DNA of 64,000 nucleotides from Synechococcales cyanobacterium S06 (GTDB lineage Bacteria > Cyanobacteriota > Cyanobacteriia > Cyanobacteriales > JAABRE01). The stretch is from positions 1 to 64,000 of the forward strand of contig JAABRE010000011.1 in the NCBI GenBank assembly GCA_011391125.1, given 5' to 3'. Of the stretch, positions 18,705-27,715 are shown in pieces. Position numbers and translations under genes: made by a program. The notes beneath the pieces are model-generated. The model ran no database searches, had not been told where the DNA came from, and saw only the letters and a list, made by a program, of their open reading frames with translations. How positions within the stretch are numbered: the first letter of the stretch is position 1; every line of letters begins with the position of its first letter.

Positions 18705-19622
18705 ATGAGAAAAATTACAGTAACAATGATCGCTCTGTCAATAGGATTAATCGGTTTAGGAGGATGTCAAAAACCAACCCCAGTCAAGGAAGTAACCGAA
18801 CCCTCAAAGTTGGAGGTCACAGTCAGCATTGTTCCACAACAATATTTTGTGGAACGTATTGGAGGCGATCGTGTTGCGGTTAATATCATGGTTTTGCCCG
18901 GTGCCAATCATGAGTTATATGAACCAAAACCCGAACAGTTGCGATCGCTCGCCAACTCAAAAGTATATTTCTCCATCGGTCAGTTGCCCTTTGAGAAAAC
19001 ATGGTCTCAGCGAATTAGTACAGCTAATCAAAACTTGTTAATTGTTGACACCAGCAAAGGAATAGAATTACAACCAATGAAAGGTCATCATCATGAGGGA
19101 GAAGAAAAAGGGGAAAATCATCAAGAAGAAAGCTTAGATCCGCACATTTGGTTATCACCAAAACTGGTAAAAAATCAGGCTAATACTATTTATGAAACCT
19201 TGGAAAAAATTGATCCCAAAAATGTGGTGGAATATCGTCAGAACCTAGAAAATTTTATCGCAGATATCGAAAAATTAGATCAAGAAATAACTGACAAGTT
19301 TGACGGTTTAACTAATCGAAAATTCATGGTGTTTCATCCCAATTGGGGTTACTTTGCTAAGGATTATAACTTAGAAATGATTGCCATGGAAGTGGATGGC
19401 AAAGAACCAAGTCCCCAGGAATTAGCAAATCTGATTAAAGAAGGAAGAGAGGAAAATATTAAAGTGGTATTTACCGACCCAGAATTTAATACAGCAACGG
19501 CTGAAAGTCTTGCTAAACAGATAGGTGCAGAAGTCTTATTAATTAATCCTCTTGCTCCTAATTGGTTAGAAAATATGAGAGAAACAGCTGATAAAATGTA
19601 TCAAAGTTTAACGACAAAATAA
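18705..19622 (+). CDS. znuA: Zinc ABC transporter substrate-binding lipoprotein
   Basis: 305 residues. A lipoprotein signal ends in LGGC with Cys21 as the lipidation site. The cluster A-1/A-9 metal-binding fold follows: MVLPGANHELYEPKPEQ (first ligand His), the mobile loop KGHHHEGEEKGENHQEE rich in His and acidic residues, LDPHIWLSP, FHPNWGYFAKDYNLE and a C-terminal VFTDPEFN. The His-rich loop points to zinc rather than manganese. It is the first gene of the znu operon, under a Zur-like box. The function is zinc capture at the periplasmic face. Confidence 0.92.
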   Translation: MRKITVTMIALSIGLIGLGGCQKPTPVKEVTEPSKLEVTVSIVPQQYFVERIGGDRVAVNIMVLPGANHELYEPKPEQLRSLANSKVYFSIGQLPFEKTWSQRISTANQNLLIVDTSKGIELQPMKGHHHEGEEKGENHQEESLDPHIWLSPKLVKNQANTIYETLEKIDPKNVVEYRQNLENFIADIEKLDQEITDKFDGLTNRKFMVFHPNWGYFAKDYNLEMIAMEVDGKEPSPQELANLIKEGREENIKVVFTDPEFNTATAESLAKQIGAEVLLINPLAPNWLENMRETADKMYQSLTTK

Positions 19623-19658
19623 CTATTAAAAGTTTAATTAAATTTCCGGAGTAAACCC

Positions 19659-20483
19659 ATGCAACTTACCAATAAAATTGAGCAGCAAATTAATTTTAAT
19701 CAAGATAATTTAGCCGAAGTAATAAATATCAAAAATTTGTGGGCTGGTTATGATAAACAATCAGTATTAGAAGATATTAATTTATCAGTAAAAAAACATG
19801 ATTTTATTGGCATAATTGGTCCGAATGGCGGCGGAAAAACTACCTTAATTAAGGTCTTATTAGGCTTAATTACCCCTAATTATGGTGAAATATTAATTAT
19901 GGGGAGAAATGTGCTTAAAGGTAGGAGGAATATCGGTTATGTGCCGCAAAGTATGGAATGCGATCGCAACTTTCCCATTAGCGTTTGGGAAGTGGTAAAA
20001 ATGGGGCGACTTGGTAACAGAAATTGGTGGCAAAGATACGACCGAAAAGACGATAAATTAATCGCTGAAATATTAGAAAAAGTAGAAATGTTACATTTGC
20101 GCAAACGTCCCATTGGTGAGCTTTCTGGGGGACAAAGACAACGAGTTTACATCGCGCGGGCCTTAGTTACCCAACCGCAAATATTATTATTAGATGAGCC
20201 AACCGCCAGCGTTGATCCTCACGGTAGCGCCAGCATTTATGAGTTATTACAAGAATTAAATAAACACCTAACAATTGTCATGATTTCCCACGATATGGGG
20301 GCAATTTCTAGCTATGTAAAAACAGTTGGATGTTTAAATCGACGATTATTTTATCACGGAGACCGATTAATCACCAAAGAAATGTTAGAACAAACCTACC
20401 AATGCCCCATTGACTTAATCGCCCATGGCTTACCCCATCGAGTCTTACCCGATCATTGTTGTTCTGAAGAACATAATTCCTAA
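19659..20483 (+). CDS. znuC: Zinc ABC transporter ATP-binding protein
   Basis: 274 residues with a complete ABC ATPase: Walker A GPNGGGKTTLIKVLLG, Q-loop YVPQSMECDRNFPISVWEVVKMGR, signature LSGGQRQRVYIARAL, Walker B ILLLDEPTASVD and H-switch ISHDMG. The C-terminus has a CC-x-EEH metal-binding-like end (HCCSEEHNS). The stretch between Q-loop and signature matches metal-type (FecE/ZnuC) ATPases. It lies 36 bases after znuA with its own GGAG site. The membrane partner ZnuB is not encoded next door, which is unusual. Confidence 0.92.
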   Translation: MQLTNKIEQQINFNQDNLAEVINIKNLWAGYDKQSVLEDINLSVKKHDFIGIIGPNGGGKTTLIKVLLGLITPNYGEILIMGRNVLKGRRNIGYVPQSMECDRNFPISVWEVVKMGRLGNRNWWQRYDRKDDKLIAEILEKVEMLHLRKRPIGELSGGQRQRVYIARALVTQPQILLLDEPTASVDPHGSASIYELLQELNKHLTIVMISHDMGAISSYVKTVGCLNRRLFYHGDRLITKEMLEQTYQCPIDLIAHGLPHRVLPDHCCSEEHNS

Positions 20484-20807
20484 TTCTTTGTTGAACTTTA
20501 GCACTATTGTATTGACAACAATACTTGTTAATGAATTAAAAGGCTAACAAAGGTCGTTTACTAAGCGAAACTAATTCCTGTATCTTAATTCAATTCAGGA
20601 AACGCTCGCTATAACCTCGAAATTCTTTTTGTGGTAAATTACCTTAATTTGTGGTCAAAAATCCGATTTTAAAACTTGTCTAAGACCTCCTAATTAAATC
20701 TTAATTACCCATCTTACTGTTAATAATTTTTTATCATAATTAAGGGATATCTTTTGTTTGTAAGCATGATATAATACAATAATAAAGAAGTTTTTAAGTA
20801 TTTAATA
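20484..20807. other. Gap without a recognisable gene
   Basis: 324 bases after znuC. I see no znuB remnant in any frame. A short inverted repeat (TATTGT...ACAATA near 20507-20525) may end the znu transcript. The remainder is A/T-rich with no open frame of note. Confidence 0.5.
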
Positions 20808-21281
20808 ATGATTGAAAGTTTGTATCTTGACACCAGTATTATTGGTTATTTAACAATTAGACCAAGTGCAAATCTGATTACTGCTTCTAATGCATTAATT
20901 ACACAAAATTGGTGGGATACTCGTCGTCAAAATTTTGTACTATATATTTCTGAAGTTGTGTTAGAAGAAGTAGCCAGAGGAGACCAAGAAATAGCGATTA
21001 AACGACTTAATTTACTGAATAATTTACCCTTACTTGAAGTCAATGAAACCGTAGAAGAATTAGCTAGAGAGTTTCTGATCAAAAGTAATCTTCCTCCCAA
21101 AGCTGCCGATGACGCTTTACACATTGCCTTAGCTACTTTTTACCAAGTAGATTATTTGTTAACATGGAATTGTAAACATATTGCCAATGCACAAATCCAG
21201 AAAAAACTATCACAAATTAGTAGGGAATCTGGAGCTGAATTACCAACAATTTGCACACCTTATGAACTAATGGGGAATTAA
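20808..21281 (+). CDS. PIN-domain VapC-like ribonuclease toxin
   Basis: 157 residues. A PIN fold with the first catalytic aspartate in SLYLDTSIIGYL, an acidic residue in SEVVLEEVARGD, PKAADDALHIALATFY (central DD) and LLTWNCKHIANAQ. These acidic residues bind the divalent metal for RNA cleavage. Unlike most vapBC pairs, the toxin gene comes first. A 53-codon gene starts 3 bases after its stop codon and is probably the antitoxin. Length is normal. It has no obvious link to the znu operon. Confidence 0.85.
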   Translation: MIESLYLDTSIIGYLTIRPSANLITASNALITQNWWDTRRQNFVLYISEVVLEEVARGDQEIAIKRLNLLNNLPLLEVNETVEELAREFLIKSNLPPKAADDALHIALATFYQVDYLLTWNCKHIANAQIQKKLSQISRESGAELPTICTPYELMGN

Positions 21282-21283
21282 TT

Positions 21284-21445
21284 ATGTGGAAAGATCAAGT
21301 ATTAGAAGAAATTGAGCAAATTAGAGAAGAACACGCTAGATCTTTTAATTATAATTTACACGCAATTTGTGAAGATTTACGAAAAAAACAGGTAACTAGA
21401 AACCGAAAAATTATTACACAACCTCTCATTAAATTACCATCTTAA
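21284..21445 (+). CDS. Small probable antitoxin paired with the upstream PIN toxin
   Basis: 53 residues, starting MWKDQVLEEIEQIREEHARS and rich in charged residues, predicted mostly helical. It begins 2 bases after the toxin stop codon, so the pair should be co-translated. Small proteins of this kind (EEIxxIReEhARxFNyDLhAIceDLR pattern) commonly sit next to PIN genes in cyanobacteria, which supports an antitoxin role. No DNA-binding fold is obvious. Confidence 0.7.
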   Translation: MWKDQVLEEIEQIREEHARSFNYNLHAICEDLRKKQVTRNRKIITQPLIKLPS

Positions 21446-21528
21446 AATACTTACTATTCGGTAGATTGAGCAATTATAAATCTGATATGTTATAACAATT
21501 AAATTTTAATAATTGCCCACTCTACTGA

Positions 21529-22677
21529 TTAACTTTTTAAGATTCTTTGCAAGGTATTTTCTCGAATTAAGGGGGATTCTTTGCCCCAATTCCAGATACT
21601 TTCATAGAAAAAGAATGACACTCCTGCAAAATTTCTTTTCCGTGTTTCCTGAATTTGAGATTCAATTTGCTCTAAGGAAACCCCGTTATTTTTTAACCCC
21701 GTTAAAATACCGATCACCACTGGTATATGACTTTTCGCCAATTCCACTTCAGTGCGTTCTAATTCCATAATAAATCTATCAATATCTGGTCGATAAACTT
21801 GTAAGATTATTTCTTCTATGTAACCTTTTCTTTCCCAAGTAAACCAATCCTGTAAATAGGCAGGTAAAGCAAAATGGAGGGGATTAGGTGACAAAGAAAT
21901 GAGACAATTACTGTTAATATTTTTCACCGTTGTAAACATTTTGGCCACAAATTGATTTATTTTATCAGCTCTCCATCTAACCCAAAAAGTTTCCTGAGAA
22001 TCATTGGAAGGAGATAAACCTTTTAACTCCTTTTGATATAGAGAAACGGTAAAATTATCATAACCAAACTCAGAAGGAAGACCAAAATGATCGTCAAATT
22101 GGATTCCATCTATATCATAATTACTAACAATTTCAGTAATTAATTGTAGGATAAAATTCTGCACATCTGGAAGAAAAGGATTTAACCAAACTCTTTCCTC
22201 AACTCCCTCCTTTTTAACAGTTGTACCATCTAAACGATTAGTTAACCAATCTGGGTGAATTGTCGCTAATTCCGAACCATTATTAGTCATGAATCCAAAT
22301 TCAAACCAAGGAATAACCCTCAGTCCTTTTTTATGGCCATAATCAATAATTTCTCGTAACATATCGCGATTTTGTAAACCCTTTTCAGGAAAAATCGAAA
22401 CCCCGAAAGTTTCATTGGCAATTTTACTAGGAAAAAGAGTATAACCACCTTGCCAAACAGTGGGATAAATCGTGTTAATATTAAGTTTTACCAGTTTATC
22501 AATAGCTTGTTGAATATTCTTTTTTGATAACAAAACCTCACTATCAACATTAGTTAACCAAACCCCGCGAATTTCCTGATTTTTATCAGCTAAACTAACA
22601 GAATTAAAACGAAAAATAGTCAAACTAAAAGTTAGTAAAAAACCAACTAAAATAATAACAAAACCTTTTTTTTTCAT
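21529..22677 (-). CDS. Secreted family-10-like glycoside hydrolase (GHL10/DUF187 type)
   Basis: About 382 residues from the ATG at 22677; the open frame extends seven codons further, but the start MKKKGFVIILVG makes a proper signal peptide. The core shows EIRGVWLTNVDSEVL at the beginning, then WFEFGFM, DGIQFDDHFGLPSEFGYD (candidate catalytic acids), ISLSPNPLHFA and ISYFF-like FAGVSFFFYESIWNW near the end. This is the GHL10 fold found in bacterial envelope glycoside hydrolases such as YngK and DigH. Substrate is probably an envelope glycan. No operon partner is seen. Confidence 0.85.
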   Translation of the reverse strand: MKKKGFVIILVGFLLTFSLTIFRFNSVSLADKNQEIRGVWLTNVDSEVLLSKKNIQQAIDKLVKLNINTIYPTVWQGGYTLFPSKIANETFGVSIFPEKGLQNRDMLREIIDYGHKKGLRVIPWFEFGFMTNNGSELATIHPDWLTNRLDGTTVKKEGVEERVWLNPFLPDVQNFILQLITEIVSNYDIDGIQFDDHFGLPSEFGYDNFTVSLYQKELKGLSPSNDSQETFWVRWRADKINQFVAKMFTTVKNINSNCLISLSPNPLHFALPAYLQDWFTWERKGYIEEIILQVYRPDIDRFIMELERTEVELAKSHIPVVIGILTGLKNNGVSLEQIESQIQETRKRNFAGVSFFFYESIWNWGKESPLIRENTLQRILKS

Positions 22678-22722
22678 CATAAAAATACAAAAATACAACC
22701 TATTAATAAAACTATTTAACTA

Positions 22723-22775
22723 GGTTTGTTGTTGCGCTTTAGCGCTAAGAGTGCGCTAAAGCGCAACAACGAACC
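22723..22775. repeat. REP-like hairpin, GTTGCGCTTTAGCGC family, copy 1
   Basis: GGTTTGTTGTTGCGCTTTAG and its inverted partner ending GCGCAACAACGAACC form a long stem with a 7-base loop. Related copies are at 24953-25116, inside 47289-47412, and at 62432-62473. All lie between genes. Confidence 0.8.
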
Positions 22776-22905
22776 TTAACCATAACCTTCTTTGCGACTT
22801 TGCGTCTTTGCGTGAGTAAAAAAAATTCATAAAAATTAACAATTTGTATTATAACTTAGTGAAAAAATTAGTTAAAATTAAAACTATGAGTTTTGAGTTA
22901 AAAAA

Positions 22906-24951
22906 GTGAGCGAAAATATTAGTCAAGATTCGGATGAATTTAAACAAATAGTTGAATTGGCAAAAAAAAGTAAAGTAGGTAAACATTTACCGAATGCTCT
23001 TTATGTTCATATTTCGGCTTTAATCTTCCTTGATCCTATCTTGCAAAACTACGAAAAACAAGCTCATTTTTTCAGCGATGAAATTGAATCAGCAAACCTG
23101 ATAAAACTGCATTTAGATCAACCCAAAATATCCTATTTATTTTATCCAAATTTTGACAAAAATCCTCATCCTTTCCTACAGCAAAGTATTATTATTGATC
23201 TCGAAAATGGCACAGCAAAATTAGTCAAATATGAAGATCGTGATAATCCTCCGATTCTTCATCGTAAGGAAACTTTTGTTACTTCTGATTATCATTTATT
23301 TCCAATTTTTGCCCATTTAACTAAGTGTGAATTGTTGTTAGGATTATTAGATAAAACCTCTTTAATTGGGTTTCAAAAAGGCTGGAAACAAGTATTAACT
23401 CAACAGAAAATAGCTTTTGTTGATCAGGCTTTAGTTTGCCACATTGATCCATCCTGCTCCGGTCAAAGTTTGGTGACAATTGAACGTCACAAAGCAGCCA
23501 TCAAACGCACTGAATTGTCTCGTCCCGTGGCTTTAGCCCTAGAAGCTGGTATCATTACCCCAGAATCGACTTTTTTTGACTATGGTTGCGGTTATGGTGG
23601 AGATATTGAGCGCATCCATGCAGTAGGAGTGAAATCAACAGGATGGGACCCCTATTATTGTCCACATAACCCGAAAAATAAGGCAGATATTGTTAATCTT
23701 GGTTATATTCTTAATGTTATTGAAGACTTGGGCGAGCGAAGATTAGCTTTAATTCAAGCTTGGCAATTGACGGAAAAAGTGTTAATTGTAGCGGCACAAG
23801 TGTTAATTAATGATAGTAATTATGGCTTAATTGTTTATAGTGATGGTGTAATCACTAATCGCAATACTTTTCAGAAATATTATCAACAAGAGGAATTGAA
23901 AAATTATATTGATCAGGTTTTAGAAGTGGATTCAATACCTGTTGGATTGGGGATTTATTTTGTGTTTAAAAATGATGAAGACAAGGAGAATTTTCGCATT
24001 AATCGTTTTCATTCTCGCTCATATTTGCCCCAAATTCTTAACCGGAATTTCGAGGAATATGAGGTTATGTTAACACCTTTAATGACCTTTTTTAGCGAAC
24101 GTGGCCGACTTCCAGTTAACGGGGAATTACCATTAGAAAATGAACTGGAAATTAAACAATCTTTTCGTAGTTTTAAATATGCTTTTCACCTAATCTTAAA
24201 ATCTACTAATCCCGAAGATTGGCAGGCCATCGCCAACAAACGGCGAGACGAAATACTCATTTATTTGGCATTGGCTAATTTTTCAGAACGCCCCACCATG
24301 AGACAACTTCCTCGTCAAGTCAGAGAAGATATTAAGGCTCTTTTTAGCAATTATAGGGAAGCTTGCGCCTTGGCAGACTTGATGCTGTTGAGTTTGCGGG
24401 ATTTTGAAAATATCGCCGATTATTGCGCCGAAAGTGCGATCGGTAGTCAACGTTTAGACTCATTTTGGATACACACCAGCGCCCTTGAAGATTTAGACCC
24501 CATGCTCCGCTTATACGAAGGATGTGCCTCTCGGGGAATTGGAACTTTAGAACAAGCCAACGTAATTAGATTTAATCTCAAACAAGCGAAAATTTCCTAT
24601 TTATATTATCCCAATTTTGACACCGAAGCACACCCAAAATTACATACAAGTATGCAAGTTGACCTAACAGAATTAAGGGTAGTTTATCGGGATTTTGAAA
24701 ATGATGATAACCCACCAATTCTGCATGAAAAAGATAGTTTAGTTACCCCAAAATATCATCTTTACGAAGTATTTAAAAAATTAACGGATCGAGAAAAACA
24801 GTTAGGATTATTAGAAGATCAGAGAAAAATTAGTCATTTAAGGGGATGGAGAAAATATTTAAAAGAAAATTCTGTCACCATAAAAGGTCATAATTTATAT
24901 TGTCAAAAAGATTTAGAAAAACCTACCGAAATAAATAGAAATAATGAATAA
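22906..24951 (+). CDS. DNA phosphorothioation-associated putative methyltransferase, orphan
   Basis: 681 residues from a GTG start. The centre (about 190-340) holds TIERHKAAIKRTELSRPVAL and FFDYGCGYGGDIER with STGWDPYYCP, matching the family annotated as phosphorothioation-associated methyltransferase; GCGYG is the SAM-binding glycine motif. A roughly 150-residue domain appears twice, flanking this core: ISYLFYPNFDKNPHP with PPILHRKETFVT near the N-terminus, and ISYLYYPNFDTEAHP with PPILHEKDSLVT near the C-terminus. No dnd genes are in the window. The family is widespread in cyanobacteria outside dnd clusters, and its true substrate is unknown. Confidence 0.82.
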   Translation: MSENISQDSDEFKQIVELAKKSKVGKHLPNALYVHISALIFLDPILQNYEKQAHFFSDEIESANLIKLHLDQPKISYLFYPNFDKNPHPFLQQSIIIDLENGTAKLVKYEDRDNPPILHRKETFVTSDYHLFPIFAHLTKCELLLGLLDKTSLIGFQKGWKQVLTQQKIAFVDQALVCHIDPSCSGQSLVTIERHKAAIKRTELSRPVALALEAGIITPESTFFDYGCGYGGDIERIHAVGVKSTGWDPYYCPHNPKNKADIVNLGYILNVIEDLGERRLALIQAWQLTEKVLIVAAQVLINDSNYGLIVYSDGVITNRNTFQKYYQQEELKNYIDQVLEVDSIPVGLGIYFVFKNDEDKENFRINRFHSRSYLPQILNRNFEEYEVMLTPLMTFFSERGRLPVNGELPLENELEIKQSFRSFKYAFHLILKSTNPEDWQAIANKRRDEILIYLALANFSERPTMRQLPRQVREDIKALFSNYREACALADLMLLSLRDFENIADYCAESAIGSQRLDSFWIHTSALEDLDPMLRLYEGCASRGIGTLEQANVIRFNLKQAKISYLYYPNFDTEAHPKLHTSMQVDLTELRVVYRDFENDDNPPILHEKDSLVTPKYHLYEVFKKLTDREKQLGLLEDQRKISHLRGWRKYLKENSVTIKGHNLYCQKDLEKPTEINRNNE

Positions 24952-24952
24952 A

Positions 24953-25116
24953 GGTTTGTAGTTGCGCTTTAGCGCTTCCTCAATTAATGACGAAGTCGAA
25001 TTATAATTTGTCATTTTTACTAATAATTATGACCACCTAATTATTAATAATTATTAAATTTGTTCAATTGTTATTGTGCTTTAACGTTATCCATGGGCTA
25101 AAGCGCAACAACGAAC
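24953..25116. repeat. REP-like hairpin family, two half copies
   Basis: A left half GGTTTGTAGTTGCGCTTTAG starts at 24953, and a more complete hairpin ends with GCTAAAGCGCAACAACGAAC at 25116. Both match the family at 22723. They fill the gap between the methyltransferase and the solute-binding protein gene. Confidence 0.7.
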
Positions 25117-25159
25117 TAATGTGATATAATTTAATTTCGATTTTATAATCTTACTTTTT

Positions 25160-26887
25160 ATGATTAAAATTAATAATTATTTAAGTCTGGCTTTTTGTCT
25201 ATTATCATTATCAACTCCCTTAATTTTATCAGGTTGTAACTCTCAAAAAACTGAGGTAACAAATCCGGTTAATAATGACACTTTAAAGCTATTATATTGG
25301 CAAGCTCCAACCATTTTAAATCCCCATCTTTCCACCGGTTTTAAAGATTCTGAAGCAAGTAGAATCACTTTAGAACCTTTAGCCAGTTTTGATAAAAATG
25401 GGGAATTAGTGTTATTTTTGGCATCGGAAATACCGACATTAGAAAATGGTGGTTTAGCTCCCGATGGAAAATCAGTAACATGGAAGCTTAAATCGGGAGT
25501 AAAATGGTCTGATGGTACACCTTTTACAGCTAATGATATTGTCTTTACCCATCAGTTTATTAGTAATCAAAAAGTAGCGTCAACTACCGCCGGAAGTTAT
25601 CAAATAATTGAGAAAGTAGAAGCCTTAAATGACCAAACAGTTAAGATTAGTTTTAAACAAGTTAATCCCGCTTGGTTTTTAGTATTTGTTGGTACAGAAG
25701 GGCAGATTTTACCTAAACATATTTATGAAAAATATAACGGTGAAAATGCAAGATCAGCACCTGCAAACCTTATTCCCATTGGTACTGGTCCATATAAAGT
25801 AGTAGAATTTAAACCGGGAGATACTGTTATTTATGAACCTAATCCTAACTTTAGAGAAGCTACGAAAGTAGCCTTTAAACGCATCGAATTAAAAGGAGGA
25901 GGAGACGCACCGTCGGCCGCTAGAGCAGTCTTACAAACAGGAGATGCAGATTACGCTTATAACTTACAAGTTGAAGCCAAAATTTTAACGGAATTAGAAA
26001 CAGCAGGAAAGGGAAAAGTAGTCGCTAATTTTAGTTCTTTAAGTGAGCAAATTTTTCTTAACCAAACTGACCCAAATTTAGCCACTTCTGATGGTGAAAA
26101 ATCGAGTTTTAAAAATCCCCATCCCTTCTTGAAGGATAAAACAGTTAGAGAGGCCTTATCATTAGCAATAGATCGGGATTTAATTGCCCAGCAACTTTAT
26201 GGAAAAACTGGTCAAGCTACTGTTAATATGTTAGTTGCACCAAGTCAATATAATTCCCCGAATACGAGCTATGAATTTAACCCAAATAAAGCGGTAGAAT
26301 TGTTAGATAATGCTGGTTGGAAGGATAGCAATAATAATGGAATTAGGGATAAAAACGGCGTAGAAATGCAAATTTTATTCCAAAGTTCCGTTAATCCTTT
26401 AAGACAAAAAACCCAAGAAATTATTAAACAAGGATTACAAAAAATTGGGATCGGAGTGGAATTAAAAAGTATTGACCCTAGCATCTTTTTCAGTAGTGAT
26501 CCTGCCAATAACGACACCATTGAACATTTCTACGCCGACTTACAAATGTACACCACAGGTAACACAAATCCAGACCCCACTAACTATCTGAAACGCTTTA
26601 CTTGCCTTGATATTCCGCAAAAAAGTAATAACTGGAATGGTTTAAATGTTGGCCGTTATTGTAACCCAGAATACGATAATTTATGGCAACAATCAACTAC
26701 CGAATTAAACCCAGAAAAACGAGCCCAATTATTTATTAAAATGAACGATATGTTAGTAAATGAAATCGCCGTAATTCCCTTAATTCATCGCGCAGAAACC
26801 GTGGGTTTTAGTAATAGAATTACTGGAATAAATTTAACACCTTGGGACCTTAATACTTGGAATATTGCTGAGTGGAAATTGCAATAA
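25160..26887 (+). CDS. Peptide/nickel-type ABC substrate-binding lipoprotein (family 5)
   Basis: 575 residues. A signal peptide ends in LSGC with Cys26 as the lipid anchor. The family-5 solute-binding fold is clear: LLYWQAPTILNPHLSTGFKD, GKSVTWKLKSGVKWSDGTPF, IGTGPYKVVEF, VREALSLAIDRDLIAQQLYG and AELLDNAGWK-like AVELLDNAGWKDSN. It should capture oligopeptides or a similar ligand for import. The only permease of the matching type begins 2.85 kb downstream at 29736, with Uma2, nuclease, membrane and HicB genes in between. Confidence 0.9.
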   Translation: MIKINNYLSLAFCLLSLSTPLILSGCNSQKTEVTNPVNNDTLKLLYWQAPTILNPHLSTGFKDSEASRITLEPLASFDKNGELVLFLASEIPTLENGGLAPDGKSVTWKLKSGVKWSDGTPFTANDIVFTHQFISNQKVASTTAGSYQIIEKVEALNDQTVKISFKQVNPAWFLVFVGTEGQILPKHIYEKYNGENARSAPANLIPIGTGPYKVVEFKPGDTVIYEPNPNFREATKVAFKRIELKGGGDAPSAARAVLQTGDADYAYNLQVEAKILTELETAGKGKVVANFSSLSEQIFLNQTDPNLATSDGEKSSFKNPHPFLKDKTVREALSLAIDRDLIAQQLYGKTGQATVNMLVAPSQYNSPNTSYEFNPNKAVELLDNAGWKDSNNNGIRDKNGVEMQILFQSSVNPLRQKTQEIIKQGLQKIGIGVELKSIDPSIFFSSDPANNDTIEHFYADLQMYTTGNTNPDPTNYLKRFTCLDIPQKSNNWNGLNVGRYCNPEYDNLWQQSTTELNPEKRAQLFIKMNDMLVNEIAVIPLIHRAETVGFSNRITGINLTPWDLNTWNIAEWKLQ

Positions 26888-26964
26888 ATTATGATTCCCT
26901 TAACCCAGTTTATTAAGGGGGGGGAATTATATAACAATTATCAGTTTATAAAGGAAAAATAATA

Positions 26965-27519
26965 ATGATTACCACAGAAAAACTAACTTTGCAACAATTT
27001 TTAGACGCTCCCAAAGGGCATTTTATTTGTGAATTAATCGAAGGAGAAGCCATTACTAAAATGTCACCAAAAAGATTTCATTCCCGTTTGGCGATAACTT
27101 TCTGTATTTTGTTAAAAAATTGGTGTAAAAATAACGGAGAAGTCGGTTTAGAATGGTCCGTTACTCTCAAAAGAAATGGCAAAGATTGGATTCCTGTTCC
27201 AGATTTACTTTATATTTCTAATGATAGATTGCCTCCCGAAAGATTTGAGGATGAAGCCTGTCCTTTTCCCCCAGAATTAGTCATTGAAATTATCTCTCCA
27301 GGACAATCTTTTGGCGATTTAGCTGAAAAAGCCACTGATTATTTAAAAGCGGGTGTTAATCGAGTTTGGTTAGTGGATTCTAAGGCAAAAAGTATCACTG
27401 TATTTTATCCAGATCAACCTCCACAAACTAAACGCAATAATGATAGTTTAAATAATGATTATTTACCAGATTTTAACATCACAGTTGGCGATATTTTTAG
27501 GGAAGCAGGTTTAAGTTAA
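26965..27519 (+). CDS. Uma2-family putative endonuclease (DUF820)
   Basis: 184 residues. The core pattern is typical: LTLQQFLDAPKGHFICELIEGEA, WIPVPDLLYISNDRLP, PPELVIEIISPGQSFGDLAEKATDYLKAGVNRVWLVDSKAKSITVF. The PD...E-x-I arrangement belongs to the PD-(D/E)XK superfamily. Uma2 genes are hugely amplified in cyanobacteria; biochemical function is unproven. A ribosome site AAAGGAAAAATAATAATG precedes it. It is followed 6 bases past its stop by a miniature element. Confidence 0.88.
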   Translation: MITTEKLTLQQFLDAPKGHFICELIEGEAITKMSPKRFHSRLAITFCILLKNWCKNNGEVGLEWSVTLKRNGKDWIPVPDLLYISNDRLPPERFEDEACPFPPELVIEIISPGQSFGDLAEKATDYLKAGVNRVWLVDSKAKSITVFYPDQPPQTKRNNDSLNNDYLPDFNITVGDIFREAGLS

Positions 27520-27525
27520 TTGTTA

Positions 27526-27626
27526 TAGCAGTTTCTGATTAAATGAGATAGAACCCCTCACCCCCCTACCCCCCTCATCCCAAAGGGAGAGGGGGAAAAG
27601 AGGCAAAATATCAACTAAAAATGCTA
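27526..27626. mobile_element. 101-bp TA-flanked miniature element (TAGCA...TGCTA), copy 1
   Basis: The element is TAGCAGTTTCTGATTAAATG at the left and ends TCAACTAAAAATGCTA, with imperfect terminal inverted repeats and a TA duplication on each side (27524-27525, 27627-27628). The centre has the CCCTCACCCCCCTAC...GGGAGAGGGGG hairpin. It has exactly the same length as the copy at 59921-60021. TA target use suggests mobilisation by an IS630/Tc1-type transposase. Confidence 0.8.
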
Positions 27627-27638
27627 TAAACTTAAATA

Positions 27639-27708
27639 TAGCATTCCTAAATGATTTCTGTAGAGACGTTGCATGCAACGTCTCTACACAACGAAGATAT
27701 GATTGCTA
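27639..27708. mobile_element. 70-bp TA-flanked element containing a 28-bp perfect palindrome
   Basis: It begins TAGCATTCC and ends ATTGCTA with TA on both sides. The centre, 27660-27687, is the perfect palindrome GTAGAGACGTTGCA / TGCAACGTCTCTAC. Its ends match those of the adjacent 101-bp element although the interior is unrelated, so the same transposase could move both. Confidence 0.75.
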
Positions 27709-27715
27709 TATAAAC

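Noticed and set aside
20484-20807. Remnant of znuB
   Set aside because: No stretch in any frame resembles a zinc permease; the gap is A/T-rich with frequent stops.
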